Assembly (NCBI GenBank): GCA_014649355.1
Contig: BMSW01000009.1
Span: 1 to 64,000, forward strand
Length of the DNA: 64,000 nucleotides
DNA from: Streptomyces althioticus
Lineage (GTDB): Bacteria > Actinomycetota > Actinomycetes > Streptomycetales > Streptomycetaceae
Reading direction: 5' to 3'
The notes below the pieces were generated by a model. The model had not been told where the DNA came from and ran no database searches. It saw only the letters and a list, made by a program, of their open reading frames with translations. The position numbers and the translations under genes were made by a program. This document shows, in pieces, positions 17,749-26,150 of the stretch (position 1 is its first letter; each line of letters starts with the position of its first letter).

Positions 17749-18867
17749 ATGCCGTCCCAGGCCGTCACCACCGTAGCCCTTCTCGGGGATCCGGACGCGC
17801 CGACGGAGATCGCCCACCGCGTGGCCCGGAAACTTCCCGAACGGCTCTCCGAAAGGGCGGGCGACGGACGGGAGTTCAACGTCCACGTGATCAGTGAACC
17901 CTTCACCGCCGGGGCCGAGGACCCGGCCACCCTGCGGCGCCGCGTCCAGGAGCGCAGGCGTGAGCAGGACTGGGACGTCGTCGTGGCCCTCACCGACCTT
18001 CCGCTGCACGCGCACGGGCGCAAGCTCGCCGTGGATCTCGACCATGAGCACGGCATGGCGGTGCTGTCACTTCCCTCCCTCGGAGGGCTGGGTTTCCAGC
18101 GGAGGGCCCGGCGTGCGGTCGAGGACGCCGTGCTCAACCTGACGCAGGCGCAGGCCGCCGGGGCCTACGGAACCCCTGGGCGTGAGCCGCTGCTGACGTT
18201 CGTCGGCCGATTCGCGCCCATCCGCCGGAGCCGGACCGACGACGAAGCGGTCGATCTCCGGTACGTGGTCACCGGGCCACGCGGCCATCTGAGGCTCCTC
18301 CTCGGCATGGCGCGTGCCAACCAGCCGTGGCGACTGGTGCCCGGTCTGTCGAAAGCCCTGGCGACCGCGCTCGCCACGGGGGCCATCGCGACCGTGAACG
18401 CCACCGTCTGGAGCCTCGCCGGGAGCCTGAGCTCGCCGCGGCTCGCCATCGCGACCGTCGGCTCGATCGCGCTCATGATCGGGTGGTTGATCGTGGACGC
18501 GGGGCTGTGGCACCGTACGGCGGACGCCTCGCCGGAGGCGCGGCAGAGGGACGCCCTGTACAACGCCTCGACGGTCGTGACCCTGGGGCTCGGGGTGCTC
18601 GTCTGCTACGTCGGGCTCGTGGCCGTCAACCTGCTGTGGGCGTTGTTCATCCTCAACGACCGGGTGTACACGTCCGTGACCCGGACCCCGCTGGACGGCG
18701 GTCAGTACTGGACGCTGGCCTGGTTCGTCGCGTCGGTCGCCACGGTGGGCGGGGCGCTGGGGTCGAGCCTGGAGAGCGACGAGGCGATCCGGGCGGCCGC
18801 GTACAGCAAGCGTGAGCAGGAACGTCTTCGCATGCTGCGGGACGAGCACAAGGAACACGAACGGTGA
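17749..18867 (+). CDS. Membrane protein of unknown function with soluble N-terminal domain
   Basis: About 372 residues from ATG 17749, with AGAGGG twelve bases upstream; a GTG at 17740 is possible. The first about 200 residues are soluble and alpha/beta in look, beginning TTVALLGDPDAPTEIAHRVA and including DVVVALTDLPLHAHGRKLAV. Three to five hydrophobic segments follow, at about residues 205-310 and again near 330 (WTLAWFVASVATVGGALGSS). The C-terminus is charged (KREQERLRMLRDEHKEHER). I do not recognise a named family. It stands alone, downstream of the TetR gene on the same strand after a 108-base gap. Confidence 0.75.
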   Translation: MPSQAVTTVALLGDPDAPTEIAHRVARKLPERLSERAGDGREFNVHVISEPFTAGAEDPATLRRRVQERRREQDWDVVVALTDLPLHAHGRKLAVDLDHEHGMAVLSLPSLGGLGFQRRARRAVEDAVLNLTQAQAAGAYGTPGREPLLTFVGRFAPIRRSRTDDEAVDLRYVVTGPRGHLRLLLGMARANQPWRLVPGLSKALATALATGAIATVNATVWSLAGSLSSPRLAIATVGSIALMIGWLIVDAGLWHRTADASPEARQRDALYNASTVVTLGLGVLVCYVGLVAVNLLWALFILNDRVYTSVTRTPLDGGQYWTLAWFVASVATVGGALGSSLESDEAIRAAAYSKREQERLRMLRDEHKEHER

Positions 18868-19042
18868 CTCGGCGGGGCGCAGCAGCAGCCCGGGAGTGCG
18901 CAACCCGGCGCTGACAGGGCACCGCCCGCGCCCACACTCCCCCGTCGCCCCAGTGGCACGACGGCCCGCACGCGACGCACGACGACGCGAGGCACGGGGC
19001 CGGCTCCGAGGCCCTCCGAAAGACAGCCGCGAGACCTCGGTC

Positions 19043-20563
19043 TCACGCCACCTCGCACACCCGCCCGTTCAACGCGAAGTCGTACGCCCGCGTGTCCGTG
19101 CCCTGGCGGGCCGTCAGGAAGCCGAAGGACAGGCGGGCGCCCGCCGCGACCTTCGCGTTGTAGTCGGCCGCCGTGGCCGTCACGCGGCCCCCCGTCTGGT
19201 GCGCCGACGCGTCCCACATGTGGGTGACGCGGTGGCCCTCGGGGACGGTGAAGGCGACGCGCCAGCCGTCCAGGGCGTGACGGGTCGTCACGGTGACGGC
19301 GGCCTGGTAGCCCTCCGCCCACTGGTTGAGCACGTCGTGGTCGACCACGCACGCGGCAGGCGCGTCGTCGCCGGGCACCGCGGGGGCGCCCGAGGACGTG
19401 CCCTGCGGTTCCGGGTCGGGCTCGGGGGTCGGGTCCGCCGTACGGGAGGGCGGGGCGGTACGGCTCGGCGGGGCGCTGGGGGCCGACGGCTCCGACGGCT
19501 CAGACGCCTCCGCGCCGGCGGAGCCGGACGGCGCCGTGCCCACCGGCGGCAGGGACGGCGCGGGCGCGGCCACCGGGCCGCCGCGGTCGTTGTCGGCGGC
19601 GGGCGTCCCCGCGTCGCCGCCGTCCCCGAACGGCATCAGCGACACCGCGAGCGCCAGCAGCGAGACCACGACCGCCGCGGCCATCGGCCCGTGCCGGACG
19701 ACCCGCGCCCTGCGGCCCCGTCCGTCCGCCGGGTCGTCGTGGTCCCCGTCCGGCCCGTCCGGGTGCCCCGCGCCCAGCCGGGCCTCGGCGGCGCGGCGAC
19801 GGCGCTCCAGGTAGGCGAGGCCGCCCCAGCCGATGACGCCGCCGGCCAGCGCGCCGGGCAGGGTGCCGGTGTTCAGCCGCAGACAGGCCGCCGCCTCCGC
19901 GCACCGGCGGCAGGTGGCGAGGTGCCGGGACAGGTCCTCGGGGGTGTCCGCGGCGGGCGAGCGGGTGACGGCGTCGAGCAGCCGGGCGTAGCTGCGGCAC
20001 TCGGCGTCCATCGGGGAGTCGAGGTGGTTGCGGTGGCAGCGGTCCCGGAACAGGCGGGCGACCTGGGCGAGTTCTTCGGCCGTGGTGGCGGGGTCGAGGC
20101 CGAGGCGGCGGGCCACGAGGGGCAGCGGGAGCGCCTCCGCCTCGGCCAGCCACAGCAGTTCGGCGTCGGCCTGCTGGAGGTCGCGCAACCCGCGCAGCGC
20201 CACGGGGCGTTCGAGGGGCGGCCCGGTGTAGCGGGCGGCCTCGTCCGAGTGGAGCCACAGCCGCAGCTCGGGGTCGAGCTTGTGGCCCTTGCCCTCCTTC
20301 TCCCACGCGGCGGCCGTGGTGCGCACGGCGGTCAGCAGCAGGGGGATGCGGGGCAGCCGGGAGGAGCGGCGGCCGGTCCCGCGCACGCTTCCCGCTTCGG
20401 CGGCGCGCAGGTCCCGTATGCCCTCGGCGAAGGCCTCGCGGGCCAGTTCGGCGGCGGCGCTCGAACCCGCCGTGCACAGGTCGGCGTAGGAGAGCACCGC
20501 GTCCCAGCATTCGGAGAACAGGGCGGCCTCGGTGGCGTCCTGAGGGCTCGGCAGGTCGGGCAT
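19043..20563 (-). CDS. Sigma-like / zinc-finger / single-TM / cellulose-binding (CBM2) fusion protein
   Basis: A 506-residue protein from ATG 20563 with GGAG seven bases before. Order of parts: residues 1-180 resemble a sigma-70-type factor, with a region-4-like helix-turn-helix at about 143-176 (EALPLPLVARRLGLDPATTA). H214, C218 and C221 in SRHLATCRRCAEAAACL form the HxxxCxxC motif of zinc anti-sigma domains. One transmembrane segment spans about 293-312 (MAAAVVVSLLALAVSLMPFG). A Pro/Ser/Thr/Ala-rich linker spans about 325-400. The last about 110 residues are a CBM2-like beta domain (LNQWAEGYQAAVTVTTRHAL, GWRVAFTVPEGHRVTHMWDA) framed by Cys near each end. Predicted topology puts the binding domain outside. 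Inference: a one-chain polysaccharide sensor. Binding of polymerase is unproven; core sigma regions look divergent. Confidence 0.75.
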   Translation of the reverse strand: MPDLPSPQDATEAALFSECWDAVLSYADLCTAGSSAAAELAREAFAEGIRDLRAAEAGSVRGTGRRSSRLPRIPLLLTAVRTTAAAWEKEGKGHKLDPELRLWLHSDEAARYTGPPLERPVALRGLRDLQQADAELLWLAEAEALPLPLVARRLGLDPATTAEELAQVARLFRDRCHRNHLDSPMDAECRSYARLLDAVTRSPAADTPEDLSRHLATCRRCAEAAACLRLNTGTLPGALAGGVIGWGGLAYLERRRRAAEARLGAGHPDGPDGDHDDPADGRGRRARVVRHGPMAAAVVVSLLALAVSLMPFGDGGDAGTPAADNDRGGPVAAPAPSLPPVGTAPSGSAGAEASEPSEPSAPSAPPSRTAPPSRTADPTPEPDPEPQGTSSGAPAVPGDDAPAACVVDHDVLNQWAEGYQAAVTVTTRHALDGWRVAFTVPEGHRVTHMWDASAHQTGGRVTATAADYNAKVAAGARLSFGFLTARQGTDTRAYDFALNGRVCEVA

Positions 20564-20730
20564 GAGACTCCTGCATCCACGAGCGAGGTCAACTCGCCAT
20601 ACCGGCGGGTGGAGTTGAAGGGAACCTCGCGGCAGTGGACGAGAGCTTTGCACGTCTTCGACACAACTGACAAGCGCTGTCTTCACTTTGTGTGGCGGTG
20701 CCGCGACCCCTCGCAGGGACCATACGCACG

Positions 20731-20760
20731 AAAGGCCGGAACGTCTCGGTTCCGGCCTTT
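20731..20760 (-). terminator. Perfect 12-bp hairpin, likely terminator of the radical SAM gene
   Basis: AAAGGCCGGAAC at 20731-20742 pairs with GTTCCGGCCTTT at 20749-20760 across a six-base loop. It lies 44 bases past the stop of the minus-strand radical SAM gene and before the start of the next minus-strand gene, so it most likely ends the former's transcript. The A/T ends give a short T-run in either direction. Confidence 0.75.
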
Positions 20761-20803
20761 CCCGCTCACTTCTGTCACATCCGGCTCACCGCCGGGCGGC
20801 CCC

Positions 20804-22126
20804 TCAGGCCGTCTCCGCGGGCTCCGTCGCGGGCAGGCTGTCCATGAAGGAGCTGACGGAGAACACCGCGCGGCCGGGTCCTGGCGGGCCGTAGCCGGGG
20901 GGCGAGGCCAGACCGAAGTCCTCCATCGTCTGCCGGTACGCCTGGAGCAGCCGGATGTGGTACTCCAGCGGCGCGCCCTGCGGGTTGGCCTTGCCGAGCG
21001 GGGTGGTCGGCTCCGGGCACCAGGTGGTGAAGCGGGGGGTGATCCCCTTCGACATGAAGAAGCGCAGGCCCTCGGTGGTGGAGGCGATGGCCTCGTCGAC
21101 CGTCTTGAAGCCGAACGGCTCGGCCATCTCCACGCCCGCCACGAAGTTGGGGATCACGTTGCGCGCGCCGAAGATCTCCGCGGAGTCGAGGATGCGGCGG
21201 TGCCACTCGTCCCGGCCGACGTACCGCTCCTTGCCGGGGCAGTACATCTTGAACAGGTACTCGTCCCACACCTCGTAGTTGGGGTGGTAGATCTGCACGC
21301 CGTAGTCCTTGAAGCGCTGCACGTCGTCCTTGGGCAGCGCCTGGGCGACGACCTTGCCGATCCAGCGGCCGGGGAAGCGCTCCTCGATGGCCTTGGCGTA
21401 GTGGCCGTAGAAGTCGGCCTCGTCACGGCCGGAGACCGTCTTGGTGATGGCGCCGCCGGTGAGGGTGTAGGCGGTGGAGGCCTTCGCCGTGTCGTACTTG
21501 TCGATGATCTCCAGGGCCTCGAGGACCTCCTCGACGTCCTTCACACCGGTGTAGGGCCGGCCGGCCGCCTTGTGCTGGCGCCAGTTGTGATTGATGTCGC
21601 AGTACTGGCACTCCTCCTTGGCGCCGAAGTACTGGCAGACGCGGAAGACCGTCAGGTAGATCAGGTAGCCCCACTGGATGGTGGGGGCGACCTCCATCAC
21701 GGACTTCCCGTTGGACAGCTTGTGCCGGTAGTACTCCGGCATCGGCGGCACGCCCACGTCGGAGATCCGCTTGCCGTCCAGGTAGAGGCCGAGCATGCCG
21801 TGCTCGTCGGCGGCGACCCGGTACGGGGACGACGGGTTCACCCGGACGGAGACGACCGTGCGGCGCAGGTCGTACGGTCCTCCGGTGAGGATGATCTCCT
21901 CCGGCGGGCGGCGCAGCGCGGCCTCGCCCAGCTCCGGCAGGGTGCCGTGGTCGAAGGAGAAGATGAAGTACGACTTCGGTTTGACCTCGCCGCTCTCGTT
22001 GTCGCTCAGCGCGGACGCGTCGAAGGCCACACCGCCGCGCAGCAGGTCCTCCTTGAAGACGGCCTCGCGCGGAACGTGCGGGAACCGCTCCATCAGATCC
22101 TCGACCAGCGCGGTACGGCTGCCCAT
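20804..22126 (-). CDS. Radical SAM protein with atypical CX8CX2C cluster motif
   Basis: A 440-residue protein from ATG 22126 with GGAG upstream (GAGGAGAACAGGCG). The likely iron-sulfur ligands are C164, C173 and C176 in VCQYFGAKEECQYCD, i.e. CX8CX2C instead of the usual CX3CX2C. Other radical SAM-like signs are GGAITKTVSGRDEADFYGHY (a GGE-like region), the beta strand YGVQIYHPNYEVWDEYLFKM, and the late NVIPNFVAGVEMAEPFGF. The substrate is unknown; no SPASM-type cysteine set is seen at the C-terminus. It is a single gene with its own terminator, divergent from the alditol oxidase gene (156 bases apart). From memory similar proteins are conserved in Streptomyces without assigned function. Confidence 0.8.
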   Translation of the reverse strand: MGSRTALVEDLMERFPHVPREAVFKEDLLRGGVAFDASALSDNESGEVKPKSYFIFSFDHGTLPELGEAALRRPPEEIILTGGPYDLRRTVVSVRVNPSSPYRVAADEHGMLGLYLDGKRISDVGVPPMPEYYRHKLSNGKSVMEVAPTIQWGYLIYLTVFRVCQYFGAKEECQYCDINHNWRQHKAAGRPYTGVKDVEEVLEALEIIDKYDTAKASTAYTLTGGAITKTVSGRDEADFYGHYAKAIEERFPGRWIGKVVAQALPKDDVQRFKDYGVQIYHPNYEVWDEYLFKMYCPGKERYVGRDEWHRRILDSAEIFGARNVIPNFVAGVEMAEPFGFKTVDEAIASTTEGLRFFMSKGITPRFTTWCPEPTTPLGKANPQGAPLEYHIRLLQAYRQTMEDFGLASPPGYGPPGPGRAVFSVSSFMDSLPATEPAETA

Positions 22127-22281
22127 CGCCTGTTCTCCTCCCGGTGCCGACGTACGACTCCTCACGGTATGCCCCCGGCCGGACATCCGGGGCGGCGGGT
22201 CCCCCCACTCGGCACGAGTCACTCCCGAGGTAGGTTCCGTCGTGGCCCATGTCACGGGTCCGCAGGCCGGAAGGACGAGGG

Positions 22282-23535
22282 ATGACCGAGAGCGTGACCA
22301 ACTGGGCGGGCAACATCACGTACGCCGCAAAGGAACTGCACCGTCCGCACACCGCGGACGATCTGCGCGCCCTGGTCGCGGACGCCTCGCGGGTGCGGGT
22401 GCTGGGCAGCGGCCACTCCTTCAACGAGATCGCCGACGCCGGCGAGGACGGCGTCCTCGTGTCCCTGGCCGCGATACCCCCGCTGATCGAGGTGGACGCT
22501 GAGGCGCGCACGGTGCGGGTCGGCGGCGGGGTGCGGTACGCGGAGCTGGCCCGCGAGGTGCACCGGCCCGGTCTTGCGCTGGCGAACATGGCGTCGCTCC
22601 CCCACATCTCGGTGGCCGGGTCGGTCGCCACCGGCACGCACGGCTCGGGCGTCGGCAACGGCCCGCTCGCCTCGTCCGTGCGGGCGGTGGAGCTGGTCAC
22701 GGCGGACGGCTCGGTGCTCACCCTGGAGCGCGGCGACGAGCGGTTCGGCGGCGCGGTCACCGCGCTGGGCGCGCTCGGTGTGGTCACGGCGCTCACCCTG
22801 GACCTGGAGCCGGCGTACGAGGTGGAGCAGCGGGTGTTCACCGAGCTGCCGCTCGACGTGCTGGACGCGGCCACGTTCGAGGCGGTGATGTCGGCCGCGT
22901 ACAGCGTGAGCCTGTTCACCGACTGGCGGGAGCCCGGCTTCCGGCAGGTGTGGGTGAAGCACCGCGCCGACCGGCCGCGCACCGACTTCCCGTGGGCGGC
23001 GCCCGCGACGGAGAAGATGCACCCGGTGCCGGGGATGCCCGGCGTGAACTGCACCGAGCAGTTCGGGGCGCCGGGCCCCTGGCACGAGCGGCTGCCGCAC
23101 TTCCGCGCGGAGTTCACCCCCAGCAGCGGCGCGGAGCTCCAGTCGGAGTACCTGCTGCCCCGGGAGACCGCAGTGGACGCGCTGCGCGCCCTGGACGGCG
23201 TCCGGGAGACGGTCGCGCCGGTCCTGCAGACCTGCGAGGTGCGCACGGTCGCCGCCGACGACCAGTGGATGAGCCCGTCCTACGGCCGGGACACGGTGGC
23301 CCTGCACTTCACCTGGATCGAGGACACGGCGACGGTCCTGCCGGTGGTGCGGCGGGTGGAGGAGGCGCTCGCGCCGTTCGCGCCGCGCCCCCACTGGGGG
23401 AAGGTGTTCACCACCCCGCCGGCCGACCTGCACGCCCGCTACCCGCGCCTCCACGACTTCCGTGCCCTGGTGCACGAGCTGGACCCGGAGGGCGTGTTCG
23501 GGAACGCGTTCGTGCGGGGGGTGCTGGGCGACTGA
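22282..23535 (+). CDS. aldO: Alditol oxidase
   Basis: A 417-residue FAD-dependent oxidase of the vanillyl-alcohol oxidase family that oxidises polyols such as xylitol and sorbitol at C1 to the aldose, making hydrogen peroxide. It closely follows the S. coelicolor AldO sequence as I recall it: GSGHSFNEIA holds the His that binds FAD covalently, and SLPHISVAGSVATGTHGSGV, FTDWREPGFRQVW and HPVPGMPGVNCTEQFG are near identical. The C-terminal active-site region includes PHWGKVF. The ATG at 22282 is preceded by GGAAGGACGAGGG. Length equals the family norm. It is divergent from the radical SAM gene. Expected location is cytoplasm, since no signal is visible. Confidence 0.93.
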   Translation: MTESVTNWAGNITYAAKELHRPHTADDLRALVADASRVRVLGSGHSFNEIADAGEDGVLVSLAAIPPLIEVDAEARTVRVGGGVRYAELAREVHRPGLALANMASLPHISVAGSVATGTHGSGVGNGPLASSVRAVELVTADGSVLTLERGDERFGGAVTALGALGVVTALTLDLEPAYEVEQRVFTELPLDVLDAATFEAVMSAAYSVSLFTDWREPGFRQVWVKHRADRPRTDFPWAAPATEKMHPVPGMPGVNCTEQFGAPGPWHERLPHFRAEFTPSSGAELQSEYLLPRETAVDALRALDGVRETVAPVLQTCEVRTVAADDQWMSPSYGRDTVALHFTWIEDTATVLPVVRRVEEALAPFAPRPHWGKVFTTPPADLHARYPRLHDFRALVHELDPEGVFGNAFVRGVLGD

Positions 23536-23578
23536 CCGGGCGCGCGGGGGCGGGGGCGCGGGAGGCCGGGAGGCGCCG

Positions 23579-25300
23579 TCACGACGGCAGCACCCACACC
23601 GGGTTGGAGTAGAACCACAGGTCGAGCCACGGATCGGCGTCGCCCATGACGTCCTGGGCGGGACCCGCCGGATCGACCTCGGCGCCCATGACGCCGACGG
23701 CGGACCGGTTGCCGTCGGTGCCGCGCAGCCGGACGTACAGCGGGCGGTCGACCGGGCCGAGGTCGTAGGTGAACCGGACGGTGCCCTCGGACGCCGCGAC
23801 GTCGTACGACCGGACGACGGCCGCCGCCGGCGCGGTGAACGTGTCCCGGTCGGCGACCGGGCCGGTGACGTCGCCCTGGATGACGTCCACGCGGGCCAGC
23901 CGGGGCGTGAACCCGGCCCAGTTGGCGTCGCCGGCGAGTGCCACGTCGGCGGTCAGTGTGACCTTCGTGCCCTTGGGGACGTGCAGGGCGCCGCCGAGGG
24001 TGGTCCAGCTGCCGCCGCCGGAGACGCGGACGTCGAGGCCGGAGACGAGCTGCCCGTGGTCGACCCAGATACGTCCGGCGCGGATGCCGTCCATGACGGC
24101 GGCGTAGGAGAAGCCGTCGGCGCCGACATGGGTGCGGCTGTACTGGCCGGGCCAGTAGTCGACCGCCTTGGTGTCGATCTTCCCGGCGTACACGGGGTCG
24201 CCGTGCCGGCCGTCGGTGGCGAAGTCGCCGGGGCCGCGGGCGGTGGTGTCGGCGTACACGTGGTGGGAGTCGGAGTTGGCGGTGATCCACCAGGGGCGGC
24301 CCTCGGCGAGGAGGCTGTCCCACAGGCCGCCGACGGTGGCGGTCATCCAGTCGAAGCCGCCCCAGGTGCGGTAGCTCTCCGACGGGTAGCCGGGGAAGGA
24401 GTGCGCGCCGGGGCCGCCGTTGTAGTACCCGCGGTAGAGGCCCGGGCCGAGCGGGGCCGGCAGTCCGGCGGCCTGGTGGCCGGGGGCGCCCTCGAAGCCG
24501 ACGGCGATCGGCCGGTCCGGGCCGGTGGCGTCGCGCCAGGCGCGGATCTCGTGCGGGGAGTCGATGCCCTTGCGGGAGGGGTGGTGGGCGAGCATCAGCG
24601 CGTCGTCCACCGTGCGGCGGCGCACCTGCTCGGCGAGGAACCGGAGCCCGGCGACGGCGAGGGCCTCGTTGGCGGGGCTGGAGTCGGCCGCGCCTTTCAC
24701 GACGCCGTCGTAGTCGGTCTCGAACTGCTTGAGCACGGCGACCTCGTTGCGTCCGGGGTGGACGAACACCGTGCCGTGGTCGGCGGCCGGGACGTTCCAC
24801 TCCAGGCCCTGGAAGACGAGGGTGTCCCGGTGGGCGGCGCGGGCGCGTCTGATGTCCGGGTTGACGTTCTCGACGCCGATCCTCGCGTGCGTCGCGCTGC
24901 CGTGGTCGGTGATGACCATCCAGTCCAGGCCGTGCCGGGCGCCCTGGCGGACCTGGTCGGCGACGCGGTACTTGCCGTCGCTGCTGTAGTGGGTGTGGAT
25001 GTGGTGGTCGCCCGCGAGCCACAGGAGGTCACCCCTCGGGCGTCCGCGGGCGCCCGCGGGGGGTGGGGCCGCGGCCGCGCTGCCGGACAGCACGGTGCCC
25101 GCGGCGAGGCCCGCGCCCAGCAGGCCCGCCCGGCGTAACAGGGCGCGGCGGGACGCCTGCGCGGGATCCAGTGCCTCGTCGGGCACGGAGGTGTCGAAGG
25201 CGGGGGGCAGGGGCGCCGACGCGCCGGGCCCGTGGTCGTGGTCGTGGTCGTGGTGGTGGTGCGGTCCGTGTGCGTGCCCGTGCCCGTGCCCGTGCCCCAA
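23579..25300 (-). CDS. Tat-exported PHP-domain metallophosphoesterase with His-rich N-terminus
   Basis: About 573 residues if started at TTG 25300, which has GGAGG five bases upstream; ATG 25339 is in frame but lacks a ribosome site. The N-terminus is a run of His with Gly and Asp (about residues 2-24), then a twin-arginine signal (SRRALLRRAGLLGAGLAAGT) with an AAA-type cleavage region. The PHP domain follows: DHHIHTHYSSDGKYRVADQV, DWMVITDHGSATH, LMLAHHPSR and NSDSHH hold the metal-binding His and Asp residues. The C-terminal about 170 residues are beta-rich. PHP enzymes hydrolyse phosphoesters using two or three metals; the substrate here is unknown. The His tract may bind Zn, Ni or Cu before export of the folded enzyme. 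Confidence 0.8.
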   Translation of the reverse strand: MGHGHGHGHAHGPHHHHDHDHDHGPGASAPLPPAFDTSVPDEALDPAQASRRALLRRAGLLGAGLAAGTVLSGSAAAAPPPAGARGRPRGDLLWLAGDHHIHTHYSSDGKYRVADQVRQGARHGLDWMVITDHGSATHARIGVENVNPDIRRARAAHRDTLVFQGLEWNVPAADHGTVFVHPGRNEVAVLKQFETDYDGVVKGAADSSPANEALAVAGLRFLAEQVRRRTVDDALMLAHHPSRKGIDSPHEIRAWRDATGPDRPIAVGFEGAPGHQAAGLPAPLGPGLYRGYYNGGPGAHSFPGYPSESYRTWGGFDWMTATVGGLWDSLLAEGRPWWITANSDSHHVYADTTARGPGDFATDGRHGDPVYAGKIDTKAVDYWPGQYSRTHVGADGFSYAAVMDGIRAGRIWVDHGQLVSGLDVRVSGGGSWTTLGGALHVPKGTKVTLTADVALAGDANWAGFTPRLARVDVIQGDVTGPVADRDTFTAPAAAVVRSYDVAASEGTVRFTYDLGPVDRPLYVRLRGTDGNRSAVGVMGAEVDPAGPAQDVMGDADPWLDLWFYSNPVWVLPS

Positions 25301-25558
25301 GACTGCCTCCTCGTCTCGAACTGCGCCGCAGTGGAGCATTCGGGCGGCGTGTGAACCACGGTCGTCCACGAAGTGACCGGCGCATGCCACCGACACGACG
25401 GCTGCGGGCCGGCGAGGGCCGTTCGCGTGGTTCCGCGCACCCCTCCGGGGGGCCCGCGCGAGCAACCACTACCCACCGGCAGGCGCCCTGCAACCCACCC
25501 GCCCCGTCGGCTACATTCACCTGTCCGAAACCCGCCCGCCCGACAGCCGGAGGCACAC

Positions 25559-26137
25559 ATCCCCCGCGCAGGACTCACCGCCGACCGCCTCGTCGCGGCC
25601 GCCGCCGACCTCGCCGACGAGGCCGGCTACGAGAACGTCACCCTGTCCGCGCTGGCCCGGCGGTTCAACGTCAAGGACGCGAGCCTCTACGCGCATGTGC
25701 GCGGGCTGCGGGACCTGCGCACCCGGATGGCGCTGCTGGCGGGCGGCGAGATGACCGACCGGATCGCGGCGGCGGTGGAGGGCCGCACCGGCAAGGACGC
25801 GCTGGCCGCGTTCGCCGGCGCGTACCGGGACTACGCCCTCACCCACCCCGGGCGGTACGCCGCCACCCAGATGCGTCTGGACGAGGCCACGGTGACGGAC
25901 TCCCCCGCGCTGCGCCGCACCGCCGAGGTCACCTACGGGCTGCTGCGCGCGTACGGTCTGGAGGAACCCGATCTCACCGACGCGGTACGGCTGTTGCGCA
26001 GCTCCTTCCACGGTTACTGCGCCCTGGAGTCCGCCGGCGCGTTCGGCGCCCCGCGCGACCTGGAAGCGTCGTGGGACCGGATGATCGACGCGCTGCACCT
26101 GACCCTGCTCAACTGGCCCCGCGGAGCCGCGCCCTGA
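25559..26137 (+). CDS. TetR family regulator with apparent ATC start codon
   Basis: Helix-turn-helix at residues about 25-50 (NVTLSALARRFNVKDASLYA, HVRGL) and a WHG-type ligand domain (YRDYALTHPGRYAATQMRLD, LLRSSFHGYCALESAGAF). Family members begin with xPRAGLTADRLVxAA. Here that point is the codon ATC at 25559, preceded at perfect distance by GGAGG (25549-25553, five-base gap). No ATG, GTG or TTG in frame is near; the next upstream ATG (25373) would add 62 poorly coding residues without a ribosome site. Either ATC initiates, or ATG has mutated or been misread. The neighbouring PEP mutase-like gene is convergent, 13 bases away. The target is unknown. Confidence 0.8.
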   Translation: MPRAGLTADRLVAAAADLADEAGYENVTLSALARRFNVKDASLYAHVRGLRDLRTRMALLAGGEMTDRIAAAVEGRTGKDALAAFAGAYRDYALTHPGRYAATQMRLDEATVTDSPALRRTAEVTYGLLRAYGLEEPDLTDAVRLLRSSFHGYCALESAGAFGAPRDLEASWDRMIDALHLTLLNWPRGAAP

Positions 26138-26150
26138 CCCACCGGGTGCT

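Noticed and set aside
18812..22285. Plus-strand open frame of 1157 codons
   Set aside because: Low-complexity, Arg/Gly/Val-rich shadow opposite two well-supported genes (sigma-CBM fusion and radical SAM); typical of high-GC DNA.
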